Shown here: positions 1 to 11,860 of the stretch, one piece after another
Layout: the number at the start of each line of letters is the position of its first letter
Numbering within the stretch: the first letter of the stretch is position 1
Source of the DNA: Agelas oroides
Taxonomy: Eukaryota > Porifera > Demospongiae > Agelasida > Agelasidae
Direction: 5' to 3'
NCBI GenBank assembly: GCA_949130485.1
Contig: OX422192.1
Location: forward strand, 4,596,085-4,660,084
DNA length: 64,000 nt
Notes under the pieces: model-generated
Database searches by the model: none
The model's input: the letters and a program-made list of their open reading frames with translations, nothing else
What the model was told of the DNA's origin: nothing
Program-made: the position numbers and the translations under genes

Positions 1-1241
1 TATCCATACCATGTTCTTTGTAAAACAATTATTCGTTATCGTAACTTCACACTAGGATCTGAGCTGAAAGAGACAGCACTGAGTCACTAAGTAACAACCT
101 ATCACAAGAGCTTCATTGCCACATGCTGCCTACTTACACAATTTTATCTTGACTTTGCTCATCTGCAAGTCAGCACCATGAGTACTAGTCTTGCCTAATT
201 GTTCAGTTCTGTGGGATTGATGTTGCCAGGAGTAATTTTAATGTGCCGAGTTGACTCAGCGTGTACATTTTGTTGCATAGCTATATGTGTTTCATAGATG
301 AATGGGTTGCATGACCTAGGTACCCTGTAAAATGCAGTTGAAGGGAGAGGATACATGCATGGAGTCTGCCCATATTATTTTCATCACTGACACAAGTCTT
401 ACTACAGGCTTTATAAGTTAAAAAGCTAATTCTGGCACAACATTCTGACCTCTGTATGCCCAATGCAAGTAACTCAAGTTTAACTTGGGAACCAAGTAGT
501 CAGCACTGATCATGAGCTCATAAAATTACCCTTGATCACCAGCACCACACACTGTCATCATTGTAATTATACAAAAAGCAATGTATGTGCCTAAATCTGA
601 AAGTGCTTTGATTGGACATATCGCTGGCATCAAGTTTACATAACTGAGAGGAGGATGCGGCTTGTGCAGCACTGGTTGCTACACCTTTGTACAGACTTAA
701 GTACAACTTTGGACTGTTCAGTATGCATAATGCACTCTTGACAAAGGAAGGTCAGTAAGCTGGGTTCAACAGAAAGCACAAATAGGAGGGGTGTGACCAG
801 CAGCTACAACTTACATATCTCACTTTGTGACCATGGTCATCGTCACATCTTGGGACATTTCAGTTGCAGACTTACTGAGTTAAAGGCTTCTTCTCTGGGA
901 CAGGAATGATTTCTACTTTCCTCCCAGCCATTGCTCTCTTGGACTGGCACAGGTGAAGGGACCCTCCCGGTGGGCCGGTTTTGAGGGCTGTTAAAGCACA
1001 CCTTTTGTTGGCCTTGACTTGAAAGCACTGGTGTCTTTCTTTGACAGGTGTCAATACTTCCTCAGCTGCACCTTCCTTCATGGGTGGCGCAGGGAGGGCA
1101 GTAGCGGTAGATTTGAATTCACATGTACAGCTCTTTTCCAGTGCTCAAACAGAGGAAGGCTAGGGGAAGGTTCATCTGTGTGCAGTGTGTCCTGAGTCCT
1201 CTGGTGCTCTGAAAGGGATGCTAGGGGAGAACCTATATAAT
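1..1241. other. No gene recognised
   Basis: AT-rich sequence with scattered stops in all frames. I see no domain, long ORF or clear repeat here. Confidence 0.5.
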
Positions 1242-1974
1242 ACAAGACTTAAAAACATTAAAAATGTAAAAAAGATGTAGGGATGGCATGCCAAAAAGTA
1301 TGCAATCAAGGTAGGGATGATATAATACACTGTAAAAACATTTGGGTTACTTCAACCATATTATGGTAATCTCAGTTGCATGCCTGTTGTGTATGTGACA
1401 CTTTACAAACTTCAAGGGATGCTTCCAATTTGATTGAAAGCTTAAGTGTAGTTGAGACGCTTCTCCTTTTTGTTAACTTAGGATCTTCTTTTAGAAAGCC
1501 TAGCTATTTGGCTACATTCCTGGATAACCATGCAACCAAGGAACTCCTCCAGGGGCGGATGTGTAGGATCTAAGAAACACCAAACCTTACCAGAAATGCT
1601 GATTTATAGGCTTTCTGCAAGATGATCCTAATCTAACAAAAGGGAGAAGCTTCTCAACTACACTTTGATTCAAATTGTAAGCATCCCTTGATGACGTTCA
1701 TAGCTAATGTTTCACTTACACAACAGGCATGCAACTGAGGTGACCAAAATATGGTTGAAGTAACCCAAATGTTTTTACAGTGTATAGTGAAGGTAAATTT
1801 ACAAAGCCTCATCCCTGCATCGTTTTCACACTAGCTTGCAACTGTAGTGTAAAAAGATGTAGGGATAGGGCTTTGTAAATCTACCTTCACTATTATATCA
1901 TCCCTACCTTGTTTGCATACTTTTTGGCATGCCATCCCTACATCATTTTACATTTTTAATGTTTTTAAGTCTTG
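1242..1974. mobile_element. Nested foldback element (three hairpins)
   Basis: The outer arms (about 1242-1320 and 1895-1974) are inverted copies built around AAAAACATTAAAAATG and GATGTAGGGATGGCATGCC. Inside lies a 455-bp near-palindrome, 1328-1782, whose ends read CACTGTAAAAACATTTGGG and its complement, flanked by TA, as for mariner-type insertions. A third hairpin (1783-1900) carries TAGTGAAGGTAAATTTACAAAG and its complement. The short ORF at 1376-1573 lies in an arm and is not a gene. The family name is unknown. The folded structure is read directly; mobility is inferred. Confidence 0.75.
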
Positions 1975-2429
1975 TTTCTGTAGTTTTTTTTTATCATAAT
2001 CTCAGCTACAGTTAGATCTGGCTAAGCTTCATGAAGAATATTTTTCAAGTGTAACCACAACCTTAGAACTTGAAGCAGCATTGACAGATTAGTAGTGGTT
2101 CCAAGCATATATGCCAGCTGGAATCTGATGTAGAGCCAACCACTCTCCATACCAGATTTTTATCCCTTTGTGAAGCAGATTTCCTGATCACATGACAACT
2201 GACCAGCACAGAAATCTGTACCTACAGAGCATAAAAACTGACCATCCCAGCTTTACCAAAGCTATGAGTATCTTTTAGAGACTTAGTGTAGCTATAAGTA
2301 AGCAACTTAATGCAGCACCTTACTTACGTGGTGTCCATTTGCGATCACATGGGATGCTGGGTGACTTCATGTAGAGAATTATGTCATAGAATTAGTGCCA
2401 CAGTAAAAATTCAGTACTTACATTCTATT

Positions 2430-2486
2430 CTACACCATTGAAGTGCAGTCTAACTTAGAATGCCTAACTGCGCTTCAATGGTGTAG
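2430..2486. repeat. 57-nt hairpin
   Basis: CTACACCATTGAAG at the left and CTTCAATGGTGTAG at the right form an almost perfect hairpin with arms of about 20 nt. It could be a tiny palindromic MITE or a structured transcript. Confidence 0.5.
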
Positions 2487-2670
2487 CTGAAAAATGTAAT
2501 GCTCAGAGTTTCATTTGGGCTTGTTACTGAAGGGTACATGCAAAACGCCAGTCTATAGATCATATTTTGAAGCTGAACATAGTTTGGCCATAATTTTTTG
2601 GATCTTGCACGCTAGATTAGTGATAATGCTGTTCAGCTGAAGTAGACAGGCATACTAGTTTCTAGCTAGG

Positions 2671-4170
2671 TAGAGTGCACGGTATATGCCACTTTCATTT
2701 TCCTGACAGACTAGCTACACGCAACTCAGGTGGAGTGCATGGGGTATGCCTGTTTCTTTTTCCTAACAGAGGCCAAAATTCCTGACAGAGTAACTACACG
2801 CAACTCAGGTGGAGTGCATGGGGCATGCCTGTTTCTTTTTCCTGACAGAGGCCAAAATTCCTGACAGAATAACTACACACAACTCAGGTGGAGTGCATGG
2901 GGCATGCCTGTTTCTTTTTCCTAACAGAGGCCAAAATTCCTGACAGAGTAGCTACACGCAACTCAGTGAAGTGCATGGGGTATGCCTGTTTCTTTTTCCT
3001 GACAGAGGCCAAAATTCCTGACAATAACTACACGCAACTCAGGTGGAGTGCATGGGGCATGCCTGTTTCTTTTTCCTAACAGAGGCCAAAATTCCTGACA
3101 GAGTAGCTACACGCAACTCAGGTGGAGTGCATGGGGCATGCCTGTTTCTTTTTCCTGACAGAGGCCAAAATTCCTGACAGAGTAACTACACGCAACTCAG
3201 GTGGAGTGCATGGGGTATGCCTGTTTCTTTTTCCTGACAGAGGCCTAAATTCCTGACGGAGTAACTACACGCAACTCAGGTGGAGTGCTTGGGGCATGCC
3301 TGTTTCTTTTTCCTGACAGAGTAACTACACACAACTCAGGTGGAGTGCATGGGGCATGCCTGTTTCTTTTTCCTGACAAAAGCCAAAATTCCTGACAGAG
3401 TAACTACACGCAACTCAGGTGGAGTGCATGGGGTATGCCTGTTTCCTTTTCCTGACAGAGGCCAAAATTCCTGACAGAGTAACTACACGCAACTCAGGTG
3501 GAGTGCATGGGGCATGCCTGTTTCTTTTTCCTGACAGAGGCCAAAATTCCTGACAGAGTAGCTACACGCAACTCAGTGAAGTGCATTGGGTATGCCTGTT
3601 TCTTTTTCCTGACAGAGTAACTACACGCAACTCAGGTGGAGTGCATGGGGCATGCCTGTTTCTTTTTCCTGACAGAGGCCAAAATTCCTGACAGAGTAAC
3701 TACATGCAACTCAGGTGGAGTGCATGGGGCATGCCTGTTTCTTTTTCCTGACAGAGGCCAAAATTCCTGACAGAGTAGCTACACGCAACTCAGTGAAGTG
3801 CATTGGGTATGCCTGTTTCTTTTTCCTGACAGAGTAACTACATGCAACTCAGGTGGAGTGCATGGAGCATGCCTGTTTCTTTTTCCTGACAGAGGCCAAA
3901 ATTCCTGACAGAGTAACTATACACGCAACTCAGGTGGAGTGCATGGGGTATGCCTGTTTCTTTTTCCTGACAGAGGCCAAAATTCCTGACAGAGTAGCTA
4001 CATGGAACTCAGGTGGAGTGCATGGGGTATGCCTGTTTCTTTTTCCTGACAGAGGCCTAAATTCCTGAAAGAGTAACTACACGCAACTCAGGTGGAGTGC
4101 ATGGGGCATGCCTGTTTCTTTTCCCTGAAAGATCTAGAGGCCAAATTTCCTGACGGAGTAGCTACTCAGT
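2671..4170. repeat. 79-bp minisatellite, about 19 copies
   Basis: The unit of about 79 bp runs from AACTACACGCAACTCAGG through GTGCATGGGGCATGCCTG and TTTCTTTTTCCTGACAG to CCAAAATTCCTGACAGAG. Some copies are short (about 52 bp) and lack the GGCCAAAATTCC segment. Copies differ mainly by GGGCATG/GGGTATG and by AGGTGGAGTG versus AGTGAAGTG. ORFs across it (for example 2888-3079 and 3853-4068) only reflect repetition. Each unit has pyrimidine-rich TTTCTTTTTCCTGACAG, a plausible splice-acceptor-like string. Confidence 0.9.
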
Positions 4171-5139
4171 TGAGGTGGAGTGGGTGCTTGCTGAGATCTT
4201 TTGTGTTTCACTAAACTCTGTGTAGCTATGTTTTAATTCCGCACAAAGCCAGCTAGGCTATAGTGATTCAGGTTGCTTTTTGTAAATACAATTACACCTT
4301 CATGTTTGTGTATATTGCCACATGCAAACTGACCTTTCCAATCACCATGCAGACACGTACGTATAGCTTGGATTGTAGTTTTATCATGACATGAACCAAA
4401 GTCATCAGGTCGAAAAATACAGTGGAGCCCGTCTAACTTGAACACTGGAATATGGAGTATTTGAGAGGCTTCTGGTATACTTCCAGTAAATGTGGTAATG
4501 CAAACTTGCACTGTTGAGTGCACATTCCAGAGCTCTCCCATGCTGTACATTGGCAAGAAAGGCTAACCAGAGGCCAGTAATACACGTATACCAGTGCTAA
4601 TTAGTCATAGAATCGAGCTAGTCTGGATCCCAGACCCTTCTGGCCACACGACTAACCCTTCTTCATGCAACCAGAAGGGGCTGGGGTTCAGACTAGAATC
4701 GGTTTGCTTGAGAGGCATGCAAGTGGCCGTGTTATATGGAGTGAATTTTCTACAGTCCATGTGCCATTGGAACCAAAAAACCTGTCCACTTTATGGAACA
4801 GCGGAGTGTCCACATTTCAGAGGCTAGCAATAGTGGGGTTCCAATCAATCATTAGCAATAATGAGTAAATAAATGTGATAATGCAGCTTGAACACAATCA
4901 CCATAGCAACAACTGAGTGTTAGTCCAGAGTTGTACTACACTTGGGACAAAACCAATCTCTTTTTCTTCATTTTTTGATGGATTTGTTTATAGTGCATTT
5001 AACCACCTTCAGGGGTGAGCAGGGTGTTTCATCAGCAGAACATTTCCTTTTCTTTATGTTTCTGGTAAAGAAAATTAGAACAAACTTTTAGAGTCTAGTG
5101 ATTGTTTTTAGTTTTGTAACTTCAATTTTATACCTTCCT
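4171..5139. other. No gene recognised; MITE-like fragments
   Basis: Around 4420-4460 there is an ACAGTGGAGCCCGTCTAAC string resembling the termini of Tc1/mariner MITEs; a matching end is not clear, although 4740-4850 contains related words. A 107-codon minus-strand ORF (4233-4556) has no recognisable domain and overlaps this material. Confidence 0.35.
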
Positions 5140-5436
5140 TCATGACAACTGTTTAGCTCTTCCAGAGTTTCCTGCATGTTGGTAAACTTGTTGGGAGATG
5201 GACTTGCATGTTGGTGAACTTCTGAGGGAACTGGTTGCCTTCTGAGGGGAGGTGAAAGTCAATTTCCGGCCAGGTGATCCCTTTTTAGGGGAAAAGTACT
5301 TTTGCAGAGGGGAACGATATGGGTGGTGTTTCATGATCACTACCCGCTTCCGGAAATACCTGCATAAAAATAATAATTGTGCTTGTGACTTACTTGGTAA
5401 AATAAATAACGTCTTGCACTCTATTTGTGAGTTAGC

Positions 5437-5862
5437 ATTATAAGCTATTACAGAGAGGGCATGGGTATAATACTTTACCAGGATTGTGACATACCTTCTT
5501 TTATGTGCACTGGAAGTGTTGGGCAGGTCTGTATTCTTTCGATTCTTTGCAAGTGTTCCCTTCCCCACCAGCTCCTCCTTTTTCACTTTCCCAATCTTCT
5601 TCACTTTCACTGAGCTCTTCTTCACCATCCTCTTCCTCATTCACTCTATTTATGACTTAGCATTAAGCTATTACAGCGAGGGCATGGGTATAATAATTTA
5701 GATAGGATTGTGACATACCTTTTTTCTGCACTGGAAGTGTTGGGCAGGTTTGTATTCTTTCAATTCTTTGCAGCGTTCCCTTCCCCACCAGCTCCTCCTT
5801 TTGCACTTTCCCGAACTTCTTCATTTTTACTGAGCTCTTCGTCATTCACTCCTGTCTTCCCT
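5437..5862 (-). repeat. Tandem duplication of a Lys/Glu-rich exon
   Basis: Two copies of about 220 bp (about 5437-5640 and 5661-5862) share the exon, the donor GTATGTCACAATCC and the flanking intron. In one frame both read Lys-rich (KSSVKVKKIGKVKKEELVGK; KSSVKMKKFGKVQKEELVGK). In another frame they read acidic (EEELSESEEDWESEKGGAGG). A one-base difference near the GKGTL codons makes the downstream frames disagree, so the true frame is unsettled. Confidence 0.6.
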
Positions 5863-7860
5863 TCGTCTTCCCCAGTGCTCTCTTTAAATCTTCTTTTGTC
5901 ATTTTTTCTGTCGAGCCCTTCTTCAACTTTGTGTTGGCTCTATGAAATTGAAGGTAAGCCAACTTGAAAGAAGTAAGAATGAGAAATTTATCCATAGCAA
6001 TTTATCATCCACAGCGATTCAAAAGTAACTCAGAAATATGGAGTGCATGCATGTTTTACACAATAATAGTATTCATGCATTTTCATGTCTAACATAGCAT
6101 TGGAATTGAAATTATTTAGATTGATTGATCATATCACAAGAAAGCTGACTTGTACTCTTACGGCTAACTATGAATTTACCTGTTGAAATCAGGCTAAAGA
6201 ACTGTTTTGGTATGTCTTTTTGAGGCAGAATGACACACGAAAGGTTTCGTGTGTCTCCTCGCTTTCTATCAATATCAGTTGATGTTAACCCCTTCATCAA
6301 GAAATGCTGGTTTGCAGTAGTTTTACAGTCACTCCTTTTCCGCAGCTGTCGGCGAATAGATGACTCATCTGTGTGCTGAATTCCAAGATTGTCTAGCAGA
6401 CGAAGGAGCTTTTTCAGGACAATAGCAACTCCAGGCTGATTTTGGCAACTTGATTGGCACCAGAAGAAGCACTGTGGATTAACCACACTGAGAACCTATG
6501 TACAGGACAGGAATATACAAAATGATAGGACTCCTACACAGAGATCAGTATAAGCTGTATGGTTTCCTTCTCAATTTTCAAGCACTGATCACAAACCACT
6601 TCTACTATGCCCGTATAGTCTCACAAACTGGTGTACATAAGTTATTGATGGTAATTTCCTAAATAGCTGCTAACTACACACCTCACTGCATGTAGAAGTT
6701 TTTGCCAAAGCTAGAACATACTCTCCAAGTAGGGAGCTTGTAGATGGAACTTGTTACTTGATTGCTGGTGCGAGCATTATAAAAAGTGTCAGTCACAAAC
6801 TCTGTAGTGAGTATCTCATCACTGACTGCACTTTCAATCTGCAGTGTTCAAAACAATAATGTAAGTGAGGCTATACATTTGCATTTTTCATTTCTTGCAA
6901 CAAATTTTTCATACACAGATAATGCCAAAGTGCCAGCTAACATGCATCAAAGATATTAGTAATCTGTAGCAGAAAAGTAGCAGCATGTATGTAACATATG
7001 CACATATGTACCACCAGAGCAGAGGCCACAGTCAAGGTGTATTCCATTACGATCCTGGAGTCCAGGGCTGGGATTGCCTGTTGTATGGTATGCATGACAG
7101 ATGCCAGGTCACTTGGGTCCCGTTGTGACAGCTTGTACCCCAGGTGGACAAGATGTGGTAGAGCAGCCGGCGCAGAATCAAAGGCTGCGTTAATTTTGGA
7201 TGTCTGCATGAGGTTGTACTCAACTTCATGGAGGAAGGGAATCAGCTTAGCTCTGCATAGGATCCTATCAAAATTAGGTTACCAAATAACTAACAGGTTG
7301 GAGAATAATGTACTAATCTATAACTTCAGTTCAAACAGATACATCGTGCACGGAACATTTAGAAATACACGACTTGAGACCTTTCATCTCTAGTAGCAAG
7401 CTCATCCAAGATGTGCTGATTTGCTGTTGCCACTGGAACAATCCTTGAGGCACCATGGGATTGAATGTTATCAATGGTGTTTCCCCCAAACACAGTCAGC
7501 AACACCTTTTGAAGTTGTTCAGCATCATCAGGGTCATCAAAACACCATGGCATGGCCCCCAGCAGTAACTTGCGCAGGAATGCATCTGAAATTGATGAGA
7601 ATTTGGCCTTTCGAAGACCAAGTGCTGCAAGTGAGAGCTCCACACTCTTGGACTTTCCGCCCAAATGCTAGGCTGACTCCACAGCTGCCAAACGTTTTCA
7701 AGATGTCTTCATAGAACAGTGAGGTAACCAATGCCCCTAGATTTTTGCAGTAAACAAGACTTACTAAAAAGCAACTACATAATTATGTGCAGAAGCATAC
7801 AGTGACACTATGTGCAATAATGACATGAAAAATATATAATTCAACTAAATACTGAATGTG

Positions 7861-8034
7861 CGGGTAGAAATCGATTCGTCACATATTTCAGTCGCGTTTC
7901 TCCACTTGAAGAGCAGTGTTGCACAACTTCCGCTAAGGACTTGTTTCGTCCTTAGTGGAAGTTAAGCTCTACTGCTCTTCGACTGCAGTAACGCAATCAA
8001 AATATGAAATGGATTGATGTGGGATTTCTACCCG
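7861..8034. mobile_element. MITE with CGGGTAGAAATC ends
   Basis: A 174-bp inverted-repeat element in an intron of the minus-strand NTPase gene. The left end CGGGTAGAAATCG and the right end GGATTTCTACCCG are complementary. A second, inner inverted pair surrounds the centre (ACTTCCGCTAAGGAC / GTCCTTAGTGGAAGT). No clear target duplication was found. Confidence 0.7.
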
Positions 8035-9002
8035 GTAGTACGACATATACAAGTTACTGCACATAAAGTGACCTGACAATTTTGAAGTCAGGGAACTGCT
8101 GCTGTTTTACGCACACAAGACAAACACTGCTGATCCAAAGTTTTCCTGGGTCAGAGTCTGAAGTCCCTGCAGTAACGTCTCCAGTGGTTGGTCACAGTGA
8201 GGGACTAGCTCCAGCAGTGGTGAATCAGGGATCACACTAGCCAAATCAACTACCTGCTGTACCCATTCATATTCCTGGCTTTCGAGGGGAATAAGGCCAC
8301 CGTTGCTGGAAATTTGTGCTGTTGGCCCAAACACAAACGTCTCACTGTCAAGCTGCCTGCCGAGAGTTGTAACCGCCTTCATCACCTTGGGTTCACTGTA
8401 TGAACAAGCAAACATTTCAAAGTCAATACTTGCTACCCATAATAATCCATTTGCTACATTTTTCACTAGTAGCATAGATAGTAGAGTACTATCTACACTA
8501 GTAGTTACTGCACTGATAATGTAAATCACCTATAATGACTGCATCAATAGTGTCAAACACATTAGAGTTACTGCACCATTAGTGCTCACTAAAATCTTAG
8601 TACTCTGTAATTTAATTCACAGTTTTATATATGGCTATGGACTACCTTTGATACTCAGAGAGCTTCATCCAGAACACATCCTTCAAGTGGCTGGGTGACA
8701 GTTTGGACATCAGTGTACATTCTGGAATGGCAGAACCCAACTCTTTGGCAATGTTCAGCCCTTTCTGTTGTGTCTTATACCATGGAAGAAAGCATCTCCT
8801 GTGTGTTTTGAAGCAACAAGGCATTAAATCAACAAATCAAGCAAAAATAATGACGAGAAGTGACACAGGCAAGCAACAATGACAGCAGACAACACAATCC
8901 ACCAAATACACTAAATTGGCAAACCCTAAACAAACTATATAGCATGATGGCTAAAATGTAGACACAAGTGTGGACACGGACAAGCAATAAACAATATGGG
9001 AA

Positions 9003-9093
9003 AGATGGCAAACCATGCGAGATGGCAAACCATGCGAGATGGCAAACCATGCGAGATGGCAAACCATGCGAGATGGCAAACCATGTGAAATGG
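9003..9093. repeat. 17-bp tandem repeat, about 5 copies
   Basis: The unit GAGATGGCAAACCATGC is repeated about five times, nearly perfectly. The minus-strand reading (HGLPSRMVCHLAWFAI) is a by-product. Confidence 0.9.
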
Positions 9094-9152
9094 TAAGCAA
9101 ACTACAGAGACAGTCACAAGCAGTCATGCTCAGCTGTTGGTAACCTACCAGC

Positions 9153-9872
9153 TAGGGCGTCTCTAATCGCTGGACTGGAATATGGAACGGAACAATGGAA
9201 TGGAAAATGGAATGGAACAGTGAAAGTAGCTAACTTGTGTAGCTGACGCTGCTCAGTCTAGGTTGAACTACCTAGTGTATCTCCAGGGCTGTTATCTCAC
9301 TGCAGAAGCTTATGAACAAGTACGGCATTGCCCACCGTCATGCTTCATTATCCTAGCATGGTACCGTTGCTGGCTCATCATCAGATGCTTTGTTATTCTA
9401 GTCTTGCAAACCTGACTCTCGAACGAAAAACAAGGGTCTGGCTTCGCAAGACCATAGTTATAGTCCGTAGACAAACTTGAATGTGCTTGATGGCAGAAAT
9501 TAGTGCTCGATCCTCAGTTTCTTCGCTTTGGTCTTGTCTGTGCACCTCAATCCTTGGTCACACAACCTTAGTAGCAGCCTTCCTTTACAGTAGTAAGCAT
9601 GACTCCTATGTATGGTACTGTAGCTGGTCTCCGGGGACTCCGAGTTCTGACCGTGATACCAGACAAGGAAGAATGCTGCCAACATGCACTGGACTTGCTC
9701 ATACAGCCTCTGCGGTGAGATAAGAGCCCTAGACACATAGTAGCTAGCTAAACCTTGAAGAACAGCGCCAGCTACACAAGTTAGCTGTAACTATGTACAT
9801 TCACCATTTCCATTCCATTTTCCATTCCACTGTTCCATTCCGTATTCCATTCCAGTGATTAGAGACACCCTA
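9153..9872. mobile_element. Foldback MITE with TGGAA-rich arms
   Basis: The arms at about 9153-9250 and 9765-9872 are inverted copies beginning TAGGGCGTCTCTAATC (left) and TAGGGTGTCTCTAATC (right, reverse complement). Each carries TGGAATGGAA-type repeats and a shared ACACAAGTTAGCT / AGCTAACTTGTGT segment. The 500-bp middle has no recognisable gene. CTACCAG occurs at both borders, but the duplication is not clean. Confidence 0.75.
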
Positions 9873-9984
9873 CCAGTTATGACTAGCTCTACACAGTCAG
9901 CGTGAGAGCACCCACATTTCCATGCATCAAAGCATGTAAATGTCTCACCCAAAATTGCCTGTGTGACTTCTCACTTGCAATCTT

Positions 9985-10200
9985 GTGGGGCATTCCCACC
10001 ATATTACTGCTGGTGTGACTCACACACTCTGGTGGAACCATATTGCCATTGGTGTGACTAACCTGGTGGGAAATTCCCACCATATTGCTGCTGGTGTGAC
10101 TTCCCACTGTCTATTTGGTAAGACAATCCCACCAAGTCACACTGCTAGTGTAACTTCACACTGGGTGTGTGACAGAGCCTTGGTGTGAAAAACCCACCAA
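9985..10200. repeat. Degenerate about 55-bp tandem repeat
   Basis: Three to four imperfect copies contain a CCCACCATATTGCTGCTGG-like string followed by TGTGACTTCCCAC. Short ORFs over it are not credible. Confidence 0.6.
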
Positions 10201-10425
10201 ATTTTTTACAGTTTATATTTTGTACCATAATAGTTTACAGGTATACGGTATCAGTATCACGTTGAGGGTTCCACCAGCTTATAAAACTTAAACTATAAAT
10301 ACATTATTGTATGCCAATGCCAACGGAAAGCTCGTATGGACACTGAAAGCAGTTTTGGAAGGCAGTGAGGTTACTGAAAGGAGACAACAAAACAATACCA
10401 ACACTAGTTGTCAATGACCATGAGG

Positions 10426-10537
10426 TCTCATCCTAACCCCCCTCCATTTGTATATCCATACACCACCCACATTTTAATGTCTCTTTTATTCCCTTACAGG
10501 AATGTGGTAGGAAAGTGTAGTAAGGATTACAATTATT
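10426..10537 (+). repeat. 112-bp direct repeat, copy 1
   Basis: CTCATCCTAACCCCCCTCC through GGAATGTGGTAGGAAAGTG and AAGGATTACAATTATT. It recurs almost unchanged at 11042-11153; the hAT MITE lies between the copies. Confidence 0.85.
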
Positions 10538-10626
10538 AGCCATGGTAACTACGCTGCAAATGTGGCAGCAAATTAGCATGTTACATGCTGATGCAGTATA
10601 ATGGTACTGTCTATACTACATGTATA

Positions 10627-10998
10627 CAGGGGCGGAGGAACATAGTTTGATTTAGGGGGGCTGAGCAGTAGGTGAAACAAGAAGCCTTTAGGGTGGTCTG
10701 GGGGCATGCTCCCCCAGAAAAATTTAGAAATTTGCATACTCTGAGATGCAATCTTACGCCATCTGAGACAAAATTCCATGACAATTAAGTATATACACCA
10801 TTCACAATTACATACATTAAAAGTTGCCAAAAAAAATGTTTCCTTCGACTGTTTCTTGATACAAAATCTTGTGCAATTTCTGGTCTGTATAGTGCAATGG
10901 ACTGGAGACTCAGTGGAGAGTTGGGGGGGCTAAGCCCCCCCTTTGCCAACTTTAGGGGGGCTGTAGCCCCCCTAGCCCCCGTGGTTCCTCCGCCCTTG
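10627..10998. mobile_element. hAT-type MITE, perfect 8-bp TSD
   Basis: Terminal repeats CAGGGGCGGAGGAAC (left) and GTTCCTCCGCCCTTG (right) differ at one base. The flanking CATGTATA at 10619-10626 and 10999-11006 is an exact 8-bp duplication, the hAT signature. The 372-bp interior is non-coding, with GGGGGGCTAAGCCCCCC-type palindromes near the right end. A related sequence occurs near 60650. Confidence 0.9.
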
Positions 10999-11041
10999 CA
11001 TGTATATATAAGTTCACTCATCAAACACCCAAATTATACTG

Positions 11042-11153
11042 GCTCATCCTAACCCCCCTCCATTTGTATATCCATACACCCCCCATATTTTAATGTCTCT
11101 TTTATTCCCTTACAGGAATGTGGTAGGAAAGTGTAGTAAGGATTACAATTATT
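11042..11153 (+). repeat. 112-bp direct repeat, copy 2
   Basis: Near-identical to 10426-10537. It is followed at 11154-11190 by an inverted partial copy (ACTACACTTTCTTATACCAC). Confidence 0.85.
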
Positions 11154-11201
11154 GTGATCTTTACTACACTTTCTTATACCACACTCCCCCTTATTTTAAT
11201 T

Positions 11202-11788
11202 GGGGCGAGCCTGAGCGAGCCCCACACTAGCGTGACTTCATTGCGCACGTGCGTGTGTATGTTTGCTTGCTTGCTTGTTTGGACCGACCACTTACCGTAA
11301 ATTTTAAATGAGCGCATTCAAATATTTCACGAACATCGATTATCGTGAAGCATGTGAAGGCCAGTGGAGTCGGAGTGCAGTGTTGGCGACCCGGAGCGAA
11401 GACGACTGGGGTTGAAGCACGCGTGGCAACTTAATTCTGATTTGTGCTTGTATCGACGACGGCAGGCGGCGCTCACAGGCAGTAAAAATATGGACGGTAG
11501 CTAGGTGACTGCCGGGGTCGCTTCAGGTAGGGCCATGCATAAATGGTACTCATAAACGCCAGAAATTTAGCTCATGATTTCGGCTTAAAGCTTAGTCCAT
11601 GCATGTGTAGCCACGTTAGTTGCCCTGGCTGGAGAAATGGCTGGCATATGTGATATATGCATAGTGAGGACTTACAAGTTACTTATGCGTTATCAAATTT
11701 GGCTTTAAGCAGTCGACAGTGACACATCCTGCTGTGTGCCATGACAAAGTAGTAAATCAGCAGTTTGCTGCTTGCTCAGGCTCGCCCC
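11202..11788 (+). mobile_element. GGGGCGAGCC-terminated element, copy 1
   Basis: A 587-bp element with ends GGGGCGAGCCTGAGCGAGC and GCTTGCTCAGGCTCGCCCC (inverted). It contains a (CTTG)n run and GC-rich stretches unlike the surroundings. No coding capacity is seen. The superfamily is unknown. Confidence 0.7.
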
Positions 11789-11860
11789 ATGATGATGATA
11801 ATCATCTCACTAGTACCTTCCTGTAACTATGTATAAGTATTGTGTCTCATACGCCTTATT

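Larger units (their letters stand above)
5140..8798 (-). pseudogene. P-loop NTPase (DUF927/SF3-like) gene with broken Walker A
   Basis: Six exons can be joined with GT-AG introns: 8798-8646, 8395 to about 8115, 7736-7381, 7252-7012, 6838-6722 and 6495-6180. Charged exons follow at about 5945-5495, then a last exon 5362-5140. The third exon aligns along its length with the plus-strand exon at 17066-17438: ALVTSLFYEDIL matches GAILSLRYESV, MPWCFDDPDDAE matches LPFAYDDPSNSE (Walker B-like), and VPVATANQHILDEL matches VPLITANEFIIDKL. Both exons end in the same intron phase. At 7650-7670 the frame shifts inside the P-loop: AFG is followed, out of frame, by GGKSKSVELSL, consistent with an 11-nt loss. 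The next exon reads RAKLIPFLHEVEYNL, and 6495-6180 is Cys-rich at its start. The family resemblance is from memory and function in animals is unknown. It is probably dead unless the frameshift is an assembly error. Confidence 0.6.

Noticed and set aside
2888-4068. ORFs with MECMGHACFFFLTEAKIPD repeats
   Set aside because: They are readings of the 79-bp minisatellite and are broken by its length variants.
4233-4556. 107-codon minus-strand ORF as a gene
   Set aside because: No recognised domain, no fitting splice partners, and it overlaps MITE-like sequence.
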